This document shows positions 58,892-64,000 of a stretch of 64,000 bases of DNA, piece by piece. Within the stretch, counting starts at the first letter, position 1; each line of letters starts with the position of its first letter. The stretch is from positions 58,535,522-58,599,521 of the forward strand of contig NC_133123.1 in the NCBI RefSeq assembly GCF_033568475.1. Direction: 5' to 3'. The translations under genes were made by a program, and so were the position numbers. The notes beneath the pieces are model-generated. The model did no database searches, was not told the DNA's origin, and saw only the letters and a list, made by a program, of their open reading frames with translations. Source of the DNA: Henckelia pumila. Taxonomy: Eukaryota; Streptophyta; Magnoliopsida; Lamiales; Gesneriaceae.

Positions 58892-59614
58892 TTATGGAGC
58901 CATACCTATAGACGCCTGAAAACTATTGTTATAAGTAAACTCCACTAAATGCAATCTCGACTCCCACGAGCCCTGGAAATCAATCACACATGCCCTCAAC
59001 AAATACTCAAGTGTCTGAATTACTCTCTCCGACTGACCATCTGTCTGAGGATGAAAAGCAGTGCTGAACAATAACTTAGTCCCCAAAGCTATATGCAAAC
59101 TCTTCCAAAATGCAGAAGTGAACCTTGGATCTCGGTCCGACACGATGGACACTGAAATACCGTGAAGTCTTACTATCTCCTTAATGTAAAGTTCTACAAA
59201 CTGATTCATAGTAAAATTAGTCCTCACCGGCAGAAAATGTGCAAATTTGGTGAGTCGATCGACAATCACCCAAATCGCTGTCGATCCTCTAGTACTCCTC
59301 GGTAGCCCAACTACAAAATCCATAGAGATGTTCTCCCATTTCCACTCCGGAATGGGAAGTGGTTGTAATAATCCCGCTGGTCGCTGATGCTCTGCCTTGA
59401 CTTGCTGACAAGTCAAGCATTCGGAAACAAACTGACCAATATCTCCCTTCATACCCGGCCACCAATACAAGGTCCTCAAATCTCGGTACATCTTCGTACC
59501 CCCTGGATGGATGGAATACGGAGATGCATGTGCCTCTGACATGATATCTTCTCTCAACTGATCAGTACTCGGTACCCACATACGTCCTCTGTATCGAACA
59601 ATGTCATCATCCAC
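58892..59614 (-). pseudogene. gypsy-4 integrase core, truncated by insertion
   Basis: Has the HHCC finger ([15 protein letters not shown]) and complete catalytic motifs ([27 protein letters not shown]). The upstream part of pol is missing because another LTR element begins at 59633. It ends at the TAA near 58895. Confidence 0.86.
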
Positions 59615-60799
59615 TGTATAAAGGAGACTACCTGTAAGGCCCGAAAATATTAAGTTCTTAATGATGGGATTTAAGATTTAAATTTTGAATAAAAGAGAAA
59701 AGATGAATTTAAGAATTTATGGAAATTAGAGATTTCAATTTCGGGTCAGAAATATTTAATATTTGAGGATTTTTGGATTTTAAGATTTTAATATCCGGAA
59801 TTCTTAAATTAAAAGATTAAAAATATTTGAATTGATATTTATGAAATTTAAGATGTGAATTCCAAGATGATAAATATCAAGGATTTAATTTGAGTATGAA
59901 ATCCGAGCAAGGGCCAATTTACAAATATTGAGTAGTTCAAGGACTAAAATGCGAGAAGTTCCGAAATGATTTAATTTTAATCCGAGAATATTTAATTTGA
60001 GAATATTTAGAGTTTAGAATTAAATTCTATTATTCTTAAATTATTTAGGATTGAAATTGAATTAAATCGCTTGTCCGGAGACTAAATTGCAATTATTGAA
60101 GATTTCAGGGACTAAGTTGCAATTAGGCTAATATTTATCAGAACTTGCACATTATTCCTAGCATTTCACGTGTGTTCAGCAGAAAGGAAAGGAGGAGAAC
60201 CAGCAACGTTCCCTAAACCATTTTTGTCCCTTTCAATCTCCAATAACTTTTGATCCGCCCGATAGAATTTCCGATTAAGCATATAATTGCGATCACAGCT
60301 CCGAGTGCTACGTTTTGACGTAAGTTTTATGAAGTTCTACAATGTTTGAATTTTAAGTTGTTGTTAGAATTAAGATTTGATTGTATAAACATGTTCTAGC
60401 ATATCCGACGATAGCATATCTAAGACGGATCGAGAAAAGATCGTCGTTTAGACATGTTTTGGAATTTTAAAAGAATTTTCAAAATTCTGAATTTATGAGG
60501 CTGATGATTTCGAGATTATGCTATTGAATTGGTGATGATATTGAGTTTAAATGATTAACAAGATGATGTTTATGCTTTTGGAATTTCCGGTTTTCATACC
60601 GTTACGCCGCCGGTTCAAGATTTTGAATTGTTATGCATTCTAAAGGTCTAAAGCTCATCTTCAAGTTTATTGTAGATGAATTGAATATGAGATTGAGTTT
60701 AGAATGTAGATATAATGATATTTGAATTGAAAAATTTATCGGACTCGAATAGTTGCGACGTCGGTTTGAATTCCGATTATCTTAGCAAGATTTGAACTG

Positions 60800-62899
60800 A
60801 ATAATGTAACGTCCCGATTTTATCTTAATCGACTTTATTTGAGATAATCGGAGATTCCAGAGTTCAAGAGCCGACTTGATTTTGATCAGGGTCCTTTTTG
60901 CAAATTTCGGATTTTTCATGGACTAAAATGCAAATTTGAAATTTGTTAGATATTTATAAGCTTGTTGACTATTATTTTTCCTTCCTCTTCACCCTCTCCA
61001 CCGATTCCTCCATTGAAGACGATTCCCAAACTCCCAAAATTTCCAGATTTCCTCCCGAGCTCGATCCGTCCGTTGGAATTTATTTCTGAAGGCAGATTAG
61101 CGATCACAGCTGCGAGAGCTTTGTTCTATCGTAAGTTTTTCTACGATCAGGTTCATTCTAGTTTTTGGATGTTGTTAGAATCGTTCGAGATTCGAGTATG
61201 TTGATCTCGGCAGAGTTCTGATCGTTTATTATCTGTCGGTTTTGAAATAAAGCGACGTTCGGAATTGTTATGAATTTTGAAGGGATTTTGGAAAATTGAG
61301 TTTTTATGATTTGTTGGAATTGGATTTTTTGGTGGAATGTTGATTGATTTGAGTCTATTGGATTGATATTATGCTGTCTGGATTTCCGGTTTGATCAGAT
61401 TATAGCCGTTATGCCGCCGGTTTGAGTTTTGGATTGTCTATCGGTTCGAATTGTTTGAGCCAAGCCTTCGATTGAGTTGTATGTTAATCTCGAGCCTTAT
61501 TACTTTTTGTACAGATTGATTTGAGGCCAGTGGAGTTGCGAGATTGCAGCTTTGTGCAACTTGGAGATTGGAGCCGGTATAGTATCGATTCTCTTATTAT
61601 CGACTAGGAAGTTTGATTGAATCTTGAATTGAGGAATCGTTGTTGTTTTCAGGTTTGGAGCATCGACGTTGTTGAAAAGAGGTATAAGATGACTTAGACT
61701 AGAATGGAACGTGTGACTCGAATCCGACTTGATTTGAGTGTTCCGGAAAAATCACGTACTTGCATGTTATTTGATTATTTGAGTTATTTGAGTTATGTTT
61801 TGCATTGCATTCATATTGAGCTAAGAATCCTTGATTTGAGCAGCGGGCAGGACGGCCCTTTTATGATAGACGTTTTGGGGATTATATTGTGAGTGGCCTG
61901 GGTGTAGCCGTTTCACCTAGTGCTAGCATACTCCTTATAGTCGCACCAAAGTCTAGAGGATGGAGATACGTAGCACCACCTCGATCGGGAGAGTCGGTGA
62001 GTTGTTTACGTGATCTCGTTCTCGGGATCTCAAAAGCAAAAGCAGCAACTCTTTTGATTATCCGACTTGATAATCCCAGATTTAAAGACATGCATTGCAT
62101 TTATGCATCTGAATTGAGTTTATATATGCCTTTGGAATTGCATGGTTGTTAATTGAATATCTGGAAGTTGATGAATTTCGTTTGAGATGTTTTTATGTTA
62201 AGAATGTTTGTCTCTTTTACTGGGAATTATATTTTCACCGAATTATCCGGCTGTTGTCTTTGTTTGTATGTGTACTTGGCAACAGGTGGGGCAGGACCGA
62301 GTCAGGGATCACATGGATAGGTGGAAGAGTTGATAGAGTGAGGCCTTGTTGTTGTAGAAGTCGAATTGTAATCGAAAGTAGATTTTATTCGAATTCGTTT
62401 TGTATCGGTTATGGAACTTAGATTGATGCATGTTCTATTAGTTTGAGATTGTATAACTCTAGAACTAACTTTGTATGTTGATAACATGTTGTTGGATTCG
62501 GACTTGAGCATGTTAGATTGAGTTGGATTGAGTTTGTAAGGAAAGGCATACCCTGTTCTGTATTTTTCTGGGCATGGGGGGTGCGCTCGATCCTATGAAA
62601 TGCTGGGATCGAGCGCAACCCCTGAAAATATTGAGGCAGAGACTTGCAGAAAATGGTGCGCTTGATCCTGGATTTTTGCCGGATCGAGCGCGGAACATGA
62701 ATCTTTCTCGGCAGTGAGTTCAGGATTATGGTGCGCTCGATCCTGGAATTTTCTAGGATCGAGCGCAGCACTATTCATCGAAAAAAAAAGTTTTTTTTTG
62801 TTATTTATTTAATGTCTTATCTTTTGGCCTTTGATTGATTTTCGATAGGACTAAATCTTGATTAGATGATTAGAATCAGAATCGAGGTCTCACAAATAA
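60800..62899 (+). mobile_element. solo LTR with AATAA target duplication, nested
   Basis: The LTR (60805-62894, 2090 bp) starts TGTAACGTCCCG and ends GAGGTCTCACA. It is flanked by AATAA on both sides (60800-60804 and 62895-62899). No internal region is present, so the body was lost by LTR-LTR recombination. Parts such as CACCACCTCGAT, GGGAGAGTCGGTG and TTATCCGGCTGTTGT also occur at 63550-63940 in the host LTR, so the two families are related. Confidence 0.85.
62581..62767. repeat. three hairpin-forming repeats with about 75-bp period
   Basis: GTGCGCTCGATCC pairs with GGATCGAGCGC across 10-14 bp loops, three times (62581-62617, 62656-62692, 62730-62767). The intervening sequence is less alike. 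Located near the 3' end of the solo LTR. The short reading frames here are translations of this repeat. Confidence 0.85.
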
Positions 62900-64000
62900 G
62901 CTTTAATGAAACATCGATTCAGATTTGAACTTGATGTTTAGCTATGTTATAAACCATTTCAGATTTGAATTGAAGATTATCGAAGTCGAATCGACGAGTT
63001 CGAGTTAGAATGACTTGAAGTGTTTGAAGTTGAATCAAAAACACCTTCAAGTAGCACTGATTGAAATGAGCAGATTGTGATGACCGGTTTGGCTAGCTTT
63101 GAGATGATCAGCATTGGCAACAGATTCAAGATGTTTGAATCGCGATGAAAGGTATGAGTTGAAATTATTCTTGCCAGGTAGAACAACTCGAGAATGTGGT
63201 GGTTTTCGAGTTATCCTAAAATCACATACTTAGTTGTTTAAGTGCTCTTATGTGATTTACTTGCTTTTGTTGCTATCAATATTGACTTATGTGTTCAAGA
63301 TGTTTATCAGTATTTATTTGATTAATGCATACAGATTATGTTGCATTCATCTTGAACCCTACCTTGAATAGCACAGAGGGCAGAATGGCCTAGAGTGCAT
63401 ATGACGTTTGGAGAACTGTAGTTGAGTGGCATGGAATGTAGATTTACTTTCAGAGTCATATGACTAATGGCACGGAATATAGATTTATATCCAGAGCTAG
63501 ATGACTCACTATAGTTGCACCAAAGTCAGGGGAATTGAGATATTTAACACCACCTCGATTGGGAGAGTCGGTGGTTAGTTAAAGATTTTATTCCCCGGGA
63601 TCCCAAGAACTAAGCTTATTGGTATCAGATTTGATAGCCTATTTCTTGGAACATGCATTGCATTTATGCATTAACCTAGAAATTTCTATGGTTTAGAATA
63701 TGCAGTTATCAATGCTAGCATGTTGTGATATGCCATTCTAGATATGAATGCTTTGTATGCTATTACTTTAGAGGAATCGTTATGATTCAAGAATTTATGA
63801 GTCGATGATGATTCTATGATTTACATGTTATTACATGTTTTATGATTATTATGGCATATAGATTCCATATGCTTTCATGATGTATATGCATATCTTTCAT
63901 ACTGAGATTTATTCTCACCGGAGTTATCCGGCTGTTGTTTTGTTTGTATGTGTGCATTGCATCAGGTTGGGGCATGATCAAGCTAGAGTTGGCTTGGATA

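Larger units (their letters stand above)
47562..59632 (-). mobile_element. gypsy-3/4: tandem LTR-internal-LTR-internal array
   Basis: Two LTR copies (47562-50440 and 55346-58238) and two internal regions (50441-55345, and 58239-59632 truncated) alternate in one orientation. The second internal region begins immediately after the right LTR with the same polypurine tract and integrase sequence as the first. The family is a Tekay/Del-like chromovirus related to gypsy-1. The left LTR lacks about 55 bp of its end. The second internal region is cut at 59633 by another element. Confidence 0.85.
59633..64000 (+). mobile_element. LTR retrotransposon (5' LTR), running past window end
   Basis: Begins TGTAAGGCCCGAAAAT exactly where gypsy-4 sequence breaks off (GGAGACTACC matches 51822-51831, then diverges). 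The expected target duplication is CTACC (59628-59632), but the far end is outside the window. No coding sequence is reached by 64000, so everything seen is presumably LTR, interrupted by the solo LTR at 60805-62894. Confidence 0.75.

Noticed and set aside
59633..64000. Tandem repeat spanning 61850-62300 and 63360-63990
   Set aside because: The similarity is partial and is better explained by two related LTR families, because the first segment lies within a solo LTR that has its own AATAA duplication.

Overview
The window is plant nuclear DNA, most likely from a eudicot. Three ordinary nuclear genes support this: a SAUR auxin-response gene, a spliced RbfA-type organellar ribosome maturation gene, and a spliced mitochondrial ATP synthase subunit e gene. 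They sit in AT-rich DNA filled with plant-type LTR retrotransposons, a tRNA-derived SINE, TAA-flanked MITEs and Helitron-like ends. I cannot name the species from the sequence.

Bases 1-29693 are a nest of retroelements. The oldest layer is a degenerate minus-strand Ty3/gypsy-derived element, here called X. It forms an LTR-internal-LTR-internal-LTR tandem array (15178-29693). Its left LTR is interrupted by a minus-strand Tekay/Del-like chromovirus (gypsy-1, 5316-15177). The left LTR of gypsy-1 is in turn interrupted by a Ty1/copia element whose 3' part fills 1-5315. The right LTR of X is interrupted by a plus-strand chromovirus (gypsy-2, 21728-29344) with a 5-bp target duplication. All of these are broken to some degree. 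Gypsy-1 and the copia element are only lightly damaged. Next to the right end of X (29694-30840) lies a broken reading frame followed by a TATA box and polyA signal, which I tentatively read as an endogenous pararetrovirus fragment.

Bases 30.8-47.5 kb are the gene-bearing island. They hold a short foldback MITE (31955-32102), a SINE with a perfect 20-bp target duplication (32964-33213), the SAUR gene (minus, 33540-33941), a 343-bp MITE (34439-34781), AT-rich intergenic DNA with Helitron-like ends, a 767-bp MITE-like element (39216-39982), the RbfA gene (plus, 40557-44626, three exons, a 3.0-kb first intron with a Helitron-like end) and the ATP synthase e gene (minus, 45696-47210, three small exons).

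Bases 47.5-64 kb are again retroelements. A second tandem array (LTR-internal-LTR-internal, minus strand, Tekay/Del-like, gypsy-3/4) begins about 350 bp upstream of the ATP synthase e start codon. It is cut at 59633 by the LTR of another element that runs off the window. That LTR contains a solo LTR of a related family (60805-62894) flanked by a perfect AATAA duplication. The most unusual signals are the two independent tandem LTR arrays, the periodic GC-rich palindrome clusters in three LTR families, and nonsense codons concentrated at CAG or CGA codons, as expected from decay of methylated cytosines. I saw no clear new autonomous gene system.
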